NCBI RefSeq assembly: GCF_003851045.1
Contig: NZ_BFBX01000008.1
Coordinates: 1 to 35,611 of the forward strand
Reading direction: 5' to 3'
DNA: 35,611 nt
DNA from: Paenibacillus sp. 598K
Lineage (GTDB): Bacteria > Bacillota > Bacilli > Paenibacillales > Paenibacillaceae
Position 1 is the first letter of the stretch. The number at the start of each line of letters is the position of its first letter. Below are positions 15,238 through 22,877 of the stretch, piece after piece. The position numbers and the translations under genes were made by a program. Under the pieces are notes generated by a model, which was not told the origin of the DNA, did not search any database, and worked only from the letters and a program-made list of their open reading frames with translations.

Positions 15238-16512
15238 TCAATTAAAGATTAAGAACTTCAACAAATAATCTACCATATCACTGTATTTCTCATCTGTGGG
15301 TTGTCGGTGTACTTCTTTATCTGGGTGGTCTGTTCTCTGTAAGACTCTTACATTTGCAGTTTCGAGTGAAAACTCTAATCTAGAGACAGCAAATCCAGAT
15401 GGTAAGCTCTTAACCAGCTTTAAACTTTCTACAGCCTGTTCTTCCTGCAGAACAAGAAGATTCAGCCAATACAGTTCATTAGAAGAAATGCATTTATAGC
15501 CCTTGTCGGAGATGTAAATTTCAGCATACTTGTTGCTGTTCTCTTCGCGCGTATTGCGAAACTTAATTCCAACCACGTCACCAAGCTCATTCTTTTGGAG
15601 CGTTGTTGAAATAATAGATAAGACAGCAAAAGAGATATAATCCTTAGGCGTGATAGTACCGTCAATAGGCGGATTAAAATGTTCTTCGATATTAGCAACG
15701 AACGAATCAATCGGTGTTTTGAAGGTCGCCAGTAACTCTTGTGCCTTCATGCGCTTCTCAGAAAGAACATCTTCTTCGATAAGGTAGAGACTCTTTCTGA
15801 AATTATTAATTTTTTCAATTTGAACCGCGGGCTTTAAGTTTGTCACAAATTTAAGGGTACGCTCTACCCTTCCCTTCATTGTGCCAACTTCTGCATTGTC
15901 GCTCTCGATATTGTCCACATCTCTCAAGCGAATATGGAGTAGTCCTCTCTTGAAATCAAACTCAATGAGTGTCGGATAGGCTACCCAAGTTTCCTCTTGA
16001 TTCTTTACATGTATTTTTATAAGCTCCTTGTCCAACAAGAGCAATCGAATTGCCTCCAACTGCCCGTCACTTTCATAAATACGATAAGAACTAATTACAA
16101 AGGAATGACCTTTGTTTGCCTTAGAGACGTTTCGGATAACAGACATTTCTTTCGGCACTGCCCACGAGCCTAACACTTCAGGGAGAGCCTTCATATCGTC
16201 TAGAGCAATATTGTGGGCAGTTATTCTATAAAGATAAGCGTTAAAAAGGCTATCCTCGATGATGCTAAAAAGCAACTCATCAATATCAACCTCAGTAAGA
16301 ACTCCTTTTTCTAGTCCTGTGGCTAGTGTTTCACAAGTCAATAAAGTGGCATTGCTTTTCACACTATCTTTAGCAGAAGAACGTAGTGTTGTATATACTT
16401 CCTCGAAGTTGGGAAACATGTTACCACGACTTCGGAGGTATGTTTTCACTCTCTCTTTGCCAATAAACTGTTGAAAAAACATCAGGTTCTCTACAATCTC
16501 ACTTCTTTTCAT
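15238..16512 (-). CDS. Unrecognised 424-residue protein of the SIR2 cluster
   Basis: This soluble protein has no signal peptide or membrane segment. The N-terminal about 140 residues are helical (VENLMFFQQFIGKERVKTYL). The middle is beta-rich (SFVISSYRIYESDGQLEAIR, AYPTLIEFDFKRGLLHIRLR). A lysine-rich helical stretch with the sequence ATFKTPIDSFVANIEEHFNP follows, then a C-terminal mixed domain. I do not recognise any family or active site. It lies 181 bp upstream of the DUF4062 gene on the same strand. Its own ribosome site is weak (AAGGCGG about 11 nt, or GGAG 3 nt, before the ATG). A strong promoter about 530 bp upstream points towards it. AT-rich codon use sets it apart from the wal genes. 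Confidence 0.75.
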   Translation of the reverse strand: MKRSEIVENLMFFQQFIGKERVKTYLRSRGNMFPNFEEVYTTLRSSAKDSVKSNATLLTCETLATGLEKGVLTEVDIDELLFSIIEDSLFNAYLYRITAHNIALDDMKALPEVLGSWAVPKEMSVIRNVSKANKGHSFVISSYRIYESDGQLEAIRLLLLDKELIKIHVKNQEETWVAYPTLIEFDFKRGLLHIRLRDVDNIESDNAEVGTMKGRVERTLKFVTNLKPAVQIEKINNFRKSLYLIEEDVLSEKRMKAQELLATFKTPIDSFVANIEEHFNPPIDGTITPKDYISFAVLSIISTTLQKNELGDVVGIKFRNTREENSNKYAEIYISDKGYKCISSNELYWLNLLVLQEEQAVESLKLVKSLPSGFAVSRLEFSLETANVRVLQRTDHPDKEVHRQPTDEKYSDMVDYLLKFLIFN

Positions 16513-16554
16513 TTCTCCAACCCGCCTTTATTTTATGTTCAAGGGGGTTCTATT

Positions 16555-16752
16555 TTGAAGGTTAATGTATTCACCAGTACAACATTTATTGGATGTTTCG
16601 ATTCTTTAGAATTATTATCTGAACGAAACGCACTTTCCACTGGCACCATTTTTTCTTTATCAGGCACCGAGTACTGCATCCATAATGTCGTTTACAAATT
16701 TGATGACACACTACATCTTGATGTCCATAAAATTTACAGTCCCCACAAATAG
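16555..16752 (+). CDS. Small 65-residue protein, divergent from the 424-residue gene
   Basis: TTG at 16555 has AAGGGGG about 7-8 nt upstream. The frame encodes a compact, beta-looking protein (VNVFTSTTFIGCFDSLELLS, TGTIFSLSGTEYCIHNVVYK, LHLDVHKIYSP) with an even mix of hydrophobic and polar residues. The start lies only 43 bp from the divergent gene, so the two may share control. No family is recognised. It could be a small immunity, antitoxin or accessory protein, but that rests on position only. Confidence 0.5.
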   Translation: MKVNVFTSTTFIGCFDSLELLSERNALSTGTIFSLSGTEYCIHNVVYKFDDTLHLDVHKIYSPHK

Positions 16753-17043
16753 AATATCCCTTGGTCGTCGGTCAAGTAAAGGAAAGAAGCAACATGACTA
16801 GCTCCCTTCCCCCTTCTTGTTTTATGACAAAAGCCCAAGGGAATAACCACTATTTACATTTTAGATTTTACTGTTCATAGTCAACTATTTTCTTGACTTC
16901 GAGATGAACACTGTGCTATCATCCTAGTTGTAGCCTTAAGACGATAACTGACCCAATATGTACGTAGATTAGATTAATTTTCATCATAATGCTGTAACAT
17001 CTTGATGAATCTTAGGCTTTAGCAATTTAATATTCTTGCCCTT

Positions 17044-17088
17044 ACCTGACCTTGTCTATAATATATCAGGTTTGTTTTTGTTTGTCAA
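17044..17088 (-). promoter_or_regulatory. Strong sigma-A promoter with operator-like palindrome
   Basis: On the minus strand TTGACA (17088-17083), 17 bp, TATATT (17065-17060) is near-consensus. ACCTGA and TCAGGT (17071-17066 and 17049-17044) form an inverted repeat from the edge of the -10 to the start site, as an operator would. Transcription would run about 530 nt before reaching the 424-residue gene, so the leader may hold an RNA element, or the product may be a separate small RNA. Confidence 0.7.
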
Positions 17089-17301
17089 TAACTCATAAGG
17101 CACACACCTTCTCTGGCGGCCAGAAATGCCTCTACAATCAATTATAAGGTATTCTCAATACCTTTATCCCCTTTTTCAGCTTAGAACCCTTATACGGCTA
17201 ATTTCAAGCGCTAAGATTCATGGATCAGCAATTACTAATAAACGAAGAACACGGTGAATGTGAACAACATCTGGCTCTGTGATACATTTGCAACATATCG
17301 G

Positions 17302-17333
17302 GCATGCCTTGTGCGCTAGGCATGCTTTCTTTT
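17302..17333 (+). terminator. Orphan terminator hairpin
   Basis: GCATGCCT and AGGCATGC pair around TGTGCGCT and are followed by TTTCTTTT on the plus strand. No intact plus-strand gene lies directly before it, so it is probably left from a lost gene or ends the 65-residue gene's transcript. Confidence 0.55.
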
Positions 17334-17491
17334 ATTCCTCTTTACATTGGAAGTACGGATTGTACTTTAATTTATTATTTTTGTACCATTCGTATGGGCC
17401 ATGTTAGTCCGAAATCTTTAGCAGCTAGAGAGAAAGAACCTGGCTACAAATTATACGCCCCCTAAAGAGTGGATTTTCTTATAATAGAGAT

Positions 17492-17536
17492 AGAGCCTGT
17501 ACAATCATGAGTATTACTCACTTTTTGTACAGGCCC
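17492..17536 (-). terminator. Terminator of the SIR2-domain gene
   Basis: GCCTGTACAA and TTGTACAGGC pair across about 20 nt immediately after the SIR2 stop codon and are followed on the minus strand by TCTATCTCTATT. Confidence 0.65.
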
Positions 17537-17542
17537 TACTTT

Positions 17543-18898
17543 TCACATTTCCAAAATATATTCATCACCGTTCATCTTTTTTCTTGCTAGCTCAACACCA
17601 GCCTCAGAATACTTACTGTAGCCAGTTTTACCTATCATAAGCTTGATATGATACTTGTTGTCACTAGCTTTTATGTCTACTCCAGTCTCTTCCTTAATCT
17701 CTTTGAAAAACATATGAACTTTATGCCAACCTCCAAAACCTAAAATTTCACCGATTTGCTTAAGCGTATACGGGTAGCTGGCGTTCAGAGCTGTAGGATT
17801 ATCTAAGGTCGTTATACCATATACCTTTGCTAGTTCACCTTCAGTATTCAGAGTATTTTCTAGTATCTGAAAATTAACTTCGACGGTTTTCTTAGGGATA
17901 TCGTATCTTACCATATCATAAGTTCTTGCCAGCAGAGCGCGTAATAACTTCGGGTTAACCTTCTCTAATGCTGCATTCGTAGCAAAGGCCTCGTAAACCC
18001 AATGAAAAGAGTTAGCCACTATACTTTTGACTCTCACGCTGCGATGTTCACCAATAGCAATCAATTTCTCTTTAGCAGGCGGATGCTTATTCTCAATATT
18101 AGGATCCCACTCTAATAAATATATATTAGGAATCAATTGATTTTCAGCAGAGATAATTTCGTCAATATCGGATAAGATAGCTTTGATATTAGAGTCCTCA
18201 GCTCGATATCCCATAAAAATCAGCGGGTGCTCAGCGAAATAAGTAAGCAATTTAGCACTTAAGTACTTTTTCTTCATAGTGAAGTCCATATAATCATCTG
18301 TCGTAAGGACCATGCTAGCAGGATCAGTCGTACATCCGTGAATTTTCAATACTTCTCCTACACTTGCATGATTAGACTTAAGGATTTTTTGTCCTACAAT
18401 AGGTGTGTAATCTGGAAAGACTAATTCTTGGAATTGGTCGTAATTTGTAGTGATAAGAGCATGAGGAGATATATTCTGCAGAGCCTCTATTTCCTTCAAA
18501 AGCCCGTTATTATTTATTTCGGCTAATTTTTTGGGAGTAATCGAATCCAGAAGTTCTTTAATTTTATGCTTGATATAAATTCCAGGCAAAGTGCCCTGAG
18601 CAAAGAGTTCCTCTGGAAATTCTCCTTTCCCTTCTCTCCAAGCCCATTCTCTAAATTTTTCAGAAAACATCTGACCAATATCAGGGAAATCATTAGTTTG
18701 TCTGTAGAAAGCAAAGCTATCTTCTATCCTCGGACAGATTTCTGACAACTGAATAAGTAATTGCTCCCAGTTAGGAGCTCCAAAATATCTCTTTGAGATG
18801 CCTGAGCCTATGAATAATATAGGCTGGCACCCCATGTCCTCAAGGCACACTTTAATATCGTCAGAAATGTCTTGCATGTACTGAGTATAGGACATCAT
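17543..18898 (-). CDS. SIR2-domain protein with winged-helix-like C-terminus (probable defence NADase)
   Basis: This 451-residue protein begins with a SIR2 fold. ILFIGSGISKRY at 27-38 is the NAD-binding GxGxS loop. LITTNYDQF has Asn152 and LKIHG has His187, corresponding to the catalytic Asn and His of ThsA- and DSR-type sirtuins. FMGYRAEDSNI at 228-238 closes the domain. After a helical middle (RALLARTYDMVRYDIPKKTV), residues about 373-451 look like a winged helix (YTLKQIGEILGFGGWHKVHM then FFKEIKEETG). SIR2 proteins of this kind deplete NAD+ in phage-triggered abortive infection; here that is inference from the domain. ATG at 18898 or 18895 follows GGGGG. A mini zinc-ribbon frame ends 22 bp upstream. 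Confidence 0.85.
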   Translation of the reverse strand: MMSYTQYMQDISDDIKVCLEDMGCQPILFIGSGISKRYFGAPNWEQLLIQLSEICPRIEDSFAFYRQTNDFPDIGQMFSEKFREWAWREGKGEFPEELFAQGTLPGIYIKHKIKELLDSITPKKLAEINNNGLLKEIEALQNISPHALITTNYDQFQELVFPDYTPIVGQKILKSNHASVGEVLKIHGCTTDPASMVLTTDDYMDFTMKKKYLSAKLLTYFAEHPLIFMGYRAEDSNIKAILSDIDEIISAENQLIPNIYLLEWDPNIENKHPPAKEKLIAIGEHRSVRVKSIVANSFHWVYEAFATNAALEKVNPKLLRALLARTYDMVRYDIPKKTVEVNFQILENTLNTEGELAKVYGITTLDNPTALNASYPYTLKQIGEILGFGGWHKVHMFFKEIKEETGVDIKASDNKYHIKLMIGKTGYSKYSEAGVELARKKMNGDEYILEM

Positions 18899-18920
18899 GT
18901 ACCCCCATAATCGTAAATTC

Positions 18921-19075
18921 TTAAATTGAGTTTGGATTACAGTTGCTACAGATAACCTCACTATCAAGAAGGTCTTCCTCAACACGCAAAACCTTTTCAT
19001 GGGAAGCTACAAGGTAGTGTTCTATTTTTTCGCCTTTGCCACAAGCACAAGTTTTTTTCTGGTATCATTATACAT
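18921..19075 (-). pseudogene. Mini zinc-ribbon protein, split at an A7 run
   Basis: AGGGTGA precedes ATG at 19075, which opens MYNDTRKK. At a run of seven A (19058-19052) the frame must move by -1 to continue as TCACGKGEKIEHYLVASHEK and VLRVEEDLLDSEVICSNCNP, ending at TAA 18921. The joined 51-residue protein has two cysteine pairs (CAC and CSNC), a typical small zinc-binding module. Without the shift the frame stops after 17 codons. One missing A (mutation or sequencing error), or slippage on the A run, would explain it. It lies 22 bp before the SIR2 gene and probably shares its mRNA. Confidence 0.55.
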
Positions 19076-19213
19076 CCCAATTTTTATCACCCTAGCGACT
19101 TTTCGCACTCATATATTTCACCTTTTCCCAGAATTTTTTTAAGGCCTTCCGTATAAATACTTTATCATAAGATACCAGGTATTTCCTCAATTATTTTCAG
19201 AATTTCGTTGCCT

Positions 19214-19693
19214 TCACTTATGATAAGGCTCACCCCGATTAATCTTCACCGCCCTATAGATCTGCTCGACCAGGACCAGGCGCATGAGCTGGTGGGGCAG
19301 GGTCATGCGGCCGAAGCTGAGGCGCTGCTGGGCGCGGCGCAGTACGTCGTCGGAGAGGCCGTGGCTGCCTCCGATGACGAAGACGATGTGGCTCGTCCCA
19401 TAGGTGCCGAGCCGGTCGATCTCGGCGGCGAGCTCCTCCGAGCTCCAGAGCTTGCCATCGAGCGCGAGGGCGATCACATGCGCCTCGCTCTTGATCTGTG
19501 CGAGGATGCGTTCTCCCTCGCGCACCTTCACCTGGACAACCTCAGCGTCACTGAGGTTGTCCGGCGCCTTCTCATCCGCCACCTCGATCATCTGGAACTT
19601 GAGGTAGGGCGTCAGCCTTTTGGCATATTCCGCGATGCCGAGCGTCAGATACTTCTCCTTCAGCTTGCCTACACCTATCAGTTGAATGAACAT
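19214..19693 (-). CDS. rlmH: 23S rRNA (pseudouridine1915-N3)-methyltransferase RlmH
   Basis: This 159-residue SPOUT methyltransferase has exactly the family length. It starts [16 protein letters not shown] and has the knot motifs [16 protein letters not shown] and [20 protein letters not shown], then [15 protein letters not shown]. It methylates pseudouridine 1915 of 23S rRNA on assembled ribosomes. GGAGG 5 nt before the ATG at 19693 decides the start. Its 3' end (CTTATCATAAGTGA on the minus strand) resembles the SCC attachment core used in staphylococci. The AT-rich SIR2 cluster begins directly downstream. Confidence 0.95.
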   Translation of the reverse strand: MFIQLIGVGKLKEKYLTLGIAEYAKRLTPYLKFQMIEVADEKAPDNLSDAEVVQVKVREGERILAQIKSEAHVIALALDGKLWSSEELAAEIDRLGTYGTSHIVFVIGGSHGLSDDVLRRAQQRLSFGRMTLPHQLMRLVLVEQIYRAVKINRGEPYHK

Positions 19694-19768
19694 AGTTCCT
19701 CCATCGATCAAATTTGATATCGCCTTGTAGCACGCTCCTGGGTTTGTTCTCTAGTGCCACCTTGCTAC

Positions 19769-20410
19769 TTAAGAATATTGCCAAAATCCCGCGACCGGCT
19801 CCTGCATCTCCGACGTCCCTATCTGGGCGAACACATACAGCGCTCTGAAGCCAAAGGGGTAGCTGCTATCCTCCCGGAGCAAGGTGTCGGGGTAGCCGTC
19901 CTCATCGACTTGAAACAAAAAAGAATACGAGTCCTACTGCAGCTTCGTGAAATAATAGGCTTCCTTTTGAATGAGTCTCGGCGTCCCGCCCGCCTTGATC
20001 AAGAAGGGCTGGTCCATCGATTGATCATCCGTGCTTGATTCGCCAGCTGTAATATGGTGTTTGTTAAGACCGGTGCTCGTATATGTAGCTTTGGCGCTCT
20101 CCGTGGATATCGGATGCTCCACCACCTTGATTGAGCAGTTGGGGTAGATGTTGTTTTTCAGATACGCCTCATAGTCCTCCGGGATGAAGATGGATATCAT
20201 ACGCTCCGCTTGGAACGGATGGACGAGGGTCAGATAGAACAGATACGTTAGATCGCTATCATGAATGAGGTCGGATGGCTCGTCGAAAAAGGCGGGCGCG
20301 TTGCCGCCAATCCAGCCTGCGTGAAGCTCGTCTGATACCGCCGGTTCGGCATAATACAACATACAATCTGTTCTCTCAGCTAAGAGCTTCCTTAGATTGT
20401 CAGTCGTCAT
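19769..20410 (-). pseudogene. Uncharacterised protein interrupted by an in-frame amber codon
   Basis: The frame from ATG 20410 gives 158 residues and stops at TAG (19936-19934), but the same frame continues for another 54 protein-like codons (DSYSFLFQVDEDGYPDTLLR, YPFGFRALYVFAQIGTSEMQ, EPVAGFWQYS) to a TAA at 19769. The context YYFTKLQ-stop-DSYSF suggests a single CAG-to-TAG change. The whole protein (about 213 residues) has a layout reminiscent of DUF1963/YwqG-like proteins (GG.PRLIQ.., then FLFQVDEDGY..YVF), but I am not sure of the family. Read-through or a sequencing error are alternatives. Confidence 0.6.
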
Positions 20411-20743
20411 TTGACCATCTCCCCTCCAGCTCCTTCATGCGTTGCAATCCAGGTCAATCGCGGCCTCCACGTCTCTATCGTGCCCAATAGATCGGGGTGG
20501 CACCACGCCAAACAAAAACATAACCCGCCAAAAATGAGAATGAATCTGAAACTTTTCTAACCGTCGCAACCGTTTACCTCGCGAGTTATCGGTTAAATAG
20601 ATGTCAGGCAAGGCGAAACGGATGCGGTCGCCCCAGGGCGACACAACACGTTTCATCCCGCTGATGGATAAGTTGTTATATGCAAGAGTATATAATCGCT
20701 TATCCATCAAGCACAATCCAAAACCTGAAAGGGGTAGTTTACA
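20411..20743. other. 333-bp region between the interrupted gene and the lipoprotein gene
   Basis: No gene is supported; the long minus-strand frame across it (20435-21076) is basic, lacks any family motif and overlaps the lipoprotein gene. The region contains a promoter-bracketing inverted repeat (20662-20709) and an isolated T-box-like string at 20494-20507 without a Stem I or terminator. Confidence 0.5.
20662..20709 (+). promoter_or_regulatory. Inverted repeat bracketing the lipoprotein promoter region
   Basis: TGATGGATAAG (20662-20672) and CTTATCCATCA (20699-20709) form a perfect 11-bp inverted repeat. The 26-bp centre includes TATAAT (20691-20696). No well-spaced -35 is seen. It may be an operator or an RNA hairpin, 34 bp before the lipoprotein ATG. 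Confidence 0.55.
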
Positions 20744-20935
20744 ATGAAAACGAGGAAGAAATGGGTTACGATGCTGTTGACGTCGATTATGAGTGTCGGT
20801 CTGGTATTCGGAGCTGCGGCTTGCGGTAATGCTGTCGACAATACGCCGAATAATGGGGTGACCGATCCGGGTACGACGAATCCGCCGATGGATGAGCCTG
20901 CTACTCCGGGGACGACTGACCCGTTGGTGCCTTAA
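20744..20935 (+). CDS. Small predicted lipoprotein
   Basis: This 63-residue protein has a positively charged start (MKTRKKW), a hydrophobic stretch and a lipobox-like VFGAAAC, so Cys27 would be lipidated. The mature part is only about 37 residues, rich in Pro, Thr, Asn and Asp (TDPGTTNPPMDEPATPGTTD). No domain is recognised. GAAAGGGG lies about 10 nt before the ATG. It is encoded against the minus-strand core genes and has its own inverted-repeat promoter region and a terminator at 21063-21107. Confidence 0.7.
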   Translation: MKTRKKWVTMLLTSIMSVGLVFGAAACGNAVDNTPNNGVTDPGTTNPPMDEPATPGTTDPLVP

Positions 20936-21062
20936 TGCAGGCACGGCAGGATGGGCTGAAGTTCGCAGAGCAGCCACGATCTGCTCCGCCATGGAGGCTC
21001 CGTTAGATGAGGCGCGACCGTCAGCGTAAGCCAGCGGTACTGTATCGTCCATCTTACGACGA

Positions 21063-21107
21063 ACCCCCCGCGTCACCCGCGCAGCTTGCGCAGGGACGCG
21101 AGGGGTT
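21063..21107 (+). terminator. Rho-independent terminator after the lipoprotein gene
   Basis: CCCCCCGCGTC pairs with GACGCGAGGGG (a long GC-rich stem with an inner GCGCAGC/TTGCGC hairpin) and is followed by TTTTGTG on the plus strand. Confidence 0.7.
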
Positions 21108-21193
21108 TTGTGCGTGGCCCTAGCATTCCGGGAACAACATCGATCGGAGGAGCGATCCGTCCCGCATCGGCCTATCCGATACCAGCAGCTCGC

Positions 21194-21361
21194 CTACACG
21201 ATCAGATAAGCAGCCGGCGCCTCGCACAGCTCGCACTTGAGCGGCGGGTCCCAGTTGGCGAAGCGCGTCTCGCGCAGATCGACCACGTCCGGCGCGTCCT
21301 CGTATTCATCCACGAATTTGTCAATCGACAGCTCGATATGTTCCTTGCATACACAATACAT
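21194..21361 (-). CDS. CxxH/CxxC protein (BA_5709-type)
   Basis: This 55-residue protein reads MYCVCKEHIELSIDKFVDEY, then LRETRFANWDPPLKCELCEA and PAAYLIV. It has CxxH (CKEH) and CxxC (CELC) metal-binding pairs. This small protein is conserved between rlmH and htrA in Bacillus and Paenibacillus, which supports the call through position. A GGGGT lies about 7 nt before the ATG. Its function is unknown; the cysteine and histidine pairs suggest zinc binding. Confidence 0.85.
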   Translation of the reverse strand: MYCVCKEHIELSIDKFVDEYEDAPDVVDLRETRFANWDPPLKCELCEAPAAYLIV

Positions 21362-21421
21362 CGTCTACCCCTACACTCCATCCATCGCTGTCAGGCGCCT
21401 CGCAGCGCCTGAGCTGTAGTC

Positions 21422-22750
21422 TTATTCTTCCGCTTCCTCGCTGGCTTCCACCAGCAAGAGCGAGGTGGTCTTCTTTTTGCCTTCCCGGTAAAAGGTCACT
21501 TCGACCTTGTCGCCGATCGCTTTTTTCATATACAGGTACTTGCGCAGCTCCATCGTGCTGCCGATCGGCGTGCTATCAAGCTGGACGATGACATCGTCGG
21601 GCTGCAGCTCGGCCTTTTTGGCCGGTCCGATGGCCTCCAGGACGATGATGCCGCGCTTCACGTCATCCGGGAGCTGCAGTGAAGGCTCGGCCTCGACTTC
21701 CTCGCCCTCCTCCTCAGCTGCCCGCTGACGCATCGCTTCCTGGATGTAGTATTGCTCCAGATCGAGGGTGAATACGCCGACATACGGGCGCTTCACCTTG
21801 CCATACTCGATCAGGCTCTTCACGACAGGCATCGCCAGGTTGATCGGGATCGCGAAGCCCAGTCCCTCGACGCCGTAGTCCGACACCTTCATGCTGTTGA
21901 TGCCGATCAGTCGGCCGTTCAGATCGACGAGCGCGCCGCCGCTGTTGCCCTTGTTGATCGAGGCGTCGATCTGGATGACCTCCTGCTCCCAATCGTAGAC
22001 GCCGTCCTGATTGAGCGAGACGGGGATGATGCGGCGCGTCTTGCTGACGATGCCCATCGTCAGTGAGTCGCCGAGGCCGAGCGGATTGCCGATGGCGATC
22101 ACGGTCTCGCCGTCGCGGATCTTGGACGAGTCGCCGAGCTCGGCGACGACATCGATCCCCTTGGCGTCGATCTCCAGCACCGCCAGATCGGTGATCTGGT
22201 CCTTGCCGATGATCTTGGCCTCACGGATCTCGCCATTGGTCAGCACCGCCTTGACAGCGTTGGCGTCCTCGATGACATGATAGTTGGTGATGATCCGCGC
22301 CTTGCCCTTCACCTTCTCGAAGATGACGCCCGAGCCGACGCCCGCCTCCTGCAGCGTGGCCTCCTCCTCCGGTTGGAGCGCATCGTCCTCCTGATCCCAG
22401 AATTCGTCCGGCAACCCGAAGCTGTCGAGCAGCTGCTCGTTGATGATGCTGACCACCGCTGGCCGCACCTTCGCCGATGCCTGGATCGGCCGCTCGAACG
22501 GATCGCCGGGCTGGACCGTTGCTGCTGGCGACGGTTTATTCGTAGACACGCTCACACCCGAGCCGCCCCAGCCTGTGATGAGGCCAAAGACGAGCACGAC
22601 CGTCAGCGTGCTGATCAGCGACGAGGCGACGATGATGCGCATGGACGACCAGCTGCGCCCCGAGCGCCGTACGCCGAGCGTGGGCCGCGTCTCGCGATGA
22701 CTGCGCCGGGACACCTTGGTGGAGAAAAAATCGTCATCGAATAAACTCAT
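21422..22750 (-). CDS. HtrA-family membrane-anchored serine protease (YycK-like)
   Basis: This 442-residue protein has a cytoplasmic N-terminus, one membrane segment at about 38-60 and a trypsin-like protease domain. The triad is His158 (ITNYHVI), Asp188 (ITDLAVL) and Ser270 (GNSGGAL). A C-terminal PDZ domain (about 345-435) has GIIVLEAIGPAKKAELQPDD. An unusual acidic, Ala/Glu-rich insert (AAEEEGEEVEAEPS) lies before the PDZ. It degrades or refolds misfolded secreted proteins outside the membrane. It is the last protease gene of the wal neighbourhood, and GGGGAG precedes its ATG. B. subtilis relatives are induced by CssRS; no such site was identified here. Confidence 0.92.
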   Translation of the reverse strand: MSLFDDDFFSTKVSRRSHRETRPTLGVRRSGRSWSSMRIIVASSLISTLTVVLVFGLITGWGGSGVSVSTNKPSPAATVQPGDPFERPIQASAKVRPAVVSIINEQLLDSFGLPDEFWDQEDDALQPEEEATLQEAGVGSGVIFEKVKGKARIITNYHVIEDANAVKAVLTNGEIREAKIIGKDQITDLAVLEIDAKGIDVVAELGDSSKIRDGETVIAIGNPLGLGDSLTMGIVSKTRRIIPVSLNQDGVYDWEQEVIQIDASINKGNSGGALVDLNGRLIGINSMKVSDYGVEGLGFAIPINLAMPVVKSLIEYGKVKRPYVGVFTLDLEQYYIQEAMRQRAAEEEGEEVEAEPSLQLPDDVKRGIIVLEAIGPAKKAELQPDDVIVQLDSTPIGSTMELRKYLYMKKAIGDKVEVTFYREGKKKTTSLLLVEASEEAEE

Positions 22751-22877
22751 AAGCTTCTCGCTCCCCTCGATGTCTCGGACATCAAGACAAATAGTAGTAA
22801 ATCCCCCGGTTAGGAATGATCTCTATAGCTTTAGACTACACTAGTGATAGAAAGGTTACGATAAAGGAGCGATAATC

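Larger units (their letters stand above)
16753..17542. other. 790-bp AT-rich intergenic region of the SIR2 cluster
   Basis: No convincing gene is present. It holds a strong minus-strand promoter with a palindrome at its -10 (17044-17088), a plus-strand hairpin with a T-tract (17302-17333) and the SIR2 gene's terminator (17492-17536). Two short minus-strand traces look like former coding sequence: GSFSLAAKDFGLT near 17450-17405 (reminiscent of an IS3 OrfA helix) and GPYEWYKNNKLKYNPYFQCK near 17400-17335. Both are too short to name. A 22-codon frame (MMKINLIYVHIGSVIVLRLQ) near 16993-16925 lacks a ribosome site. Confidence 0.5.

Noticed and set aside
16925..16993. 22-codon hydrophobic frame (possible type I toxin peptide)
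   Set aside because: No ribosome site and no antisense RNA signature; too short to separate from chance.
20494..20507. GGGGTGGCACCACG, matching the T-box core consensus on the plus strand
   Set aside because: No Stem I landmarks (AGTA/GAA loop, distal loop) lie upstream and no terminator follows; the neighbouring upstream gene runs the other way. At most a decayed trace.
20435..21076. 213-codon minus-strand frame
   Set aside because: Very basic, motif-free, and overlaps the lipoprotein gene and its terminator; best explained as a chance frame in GC-rich DNA.
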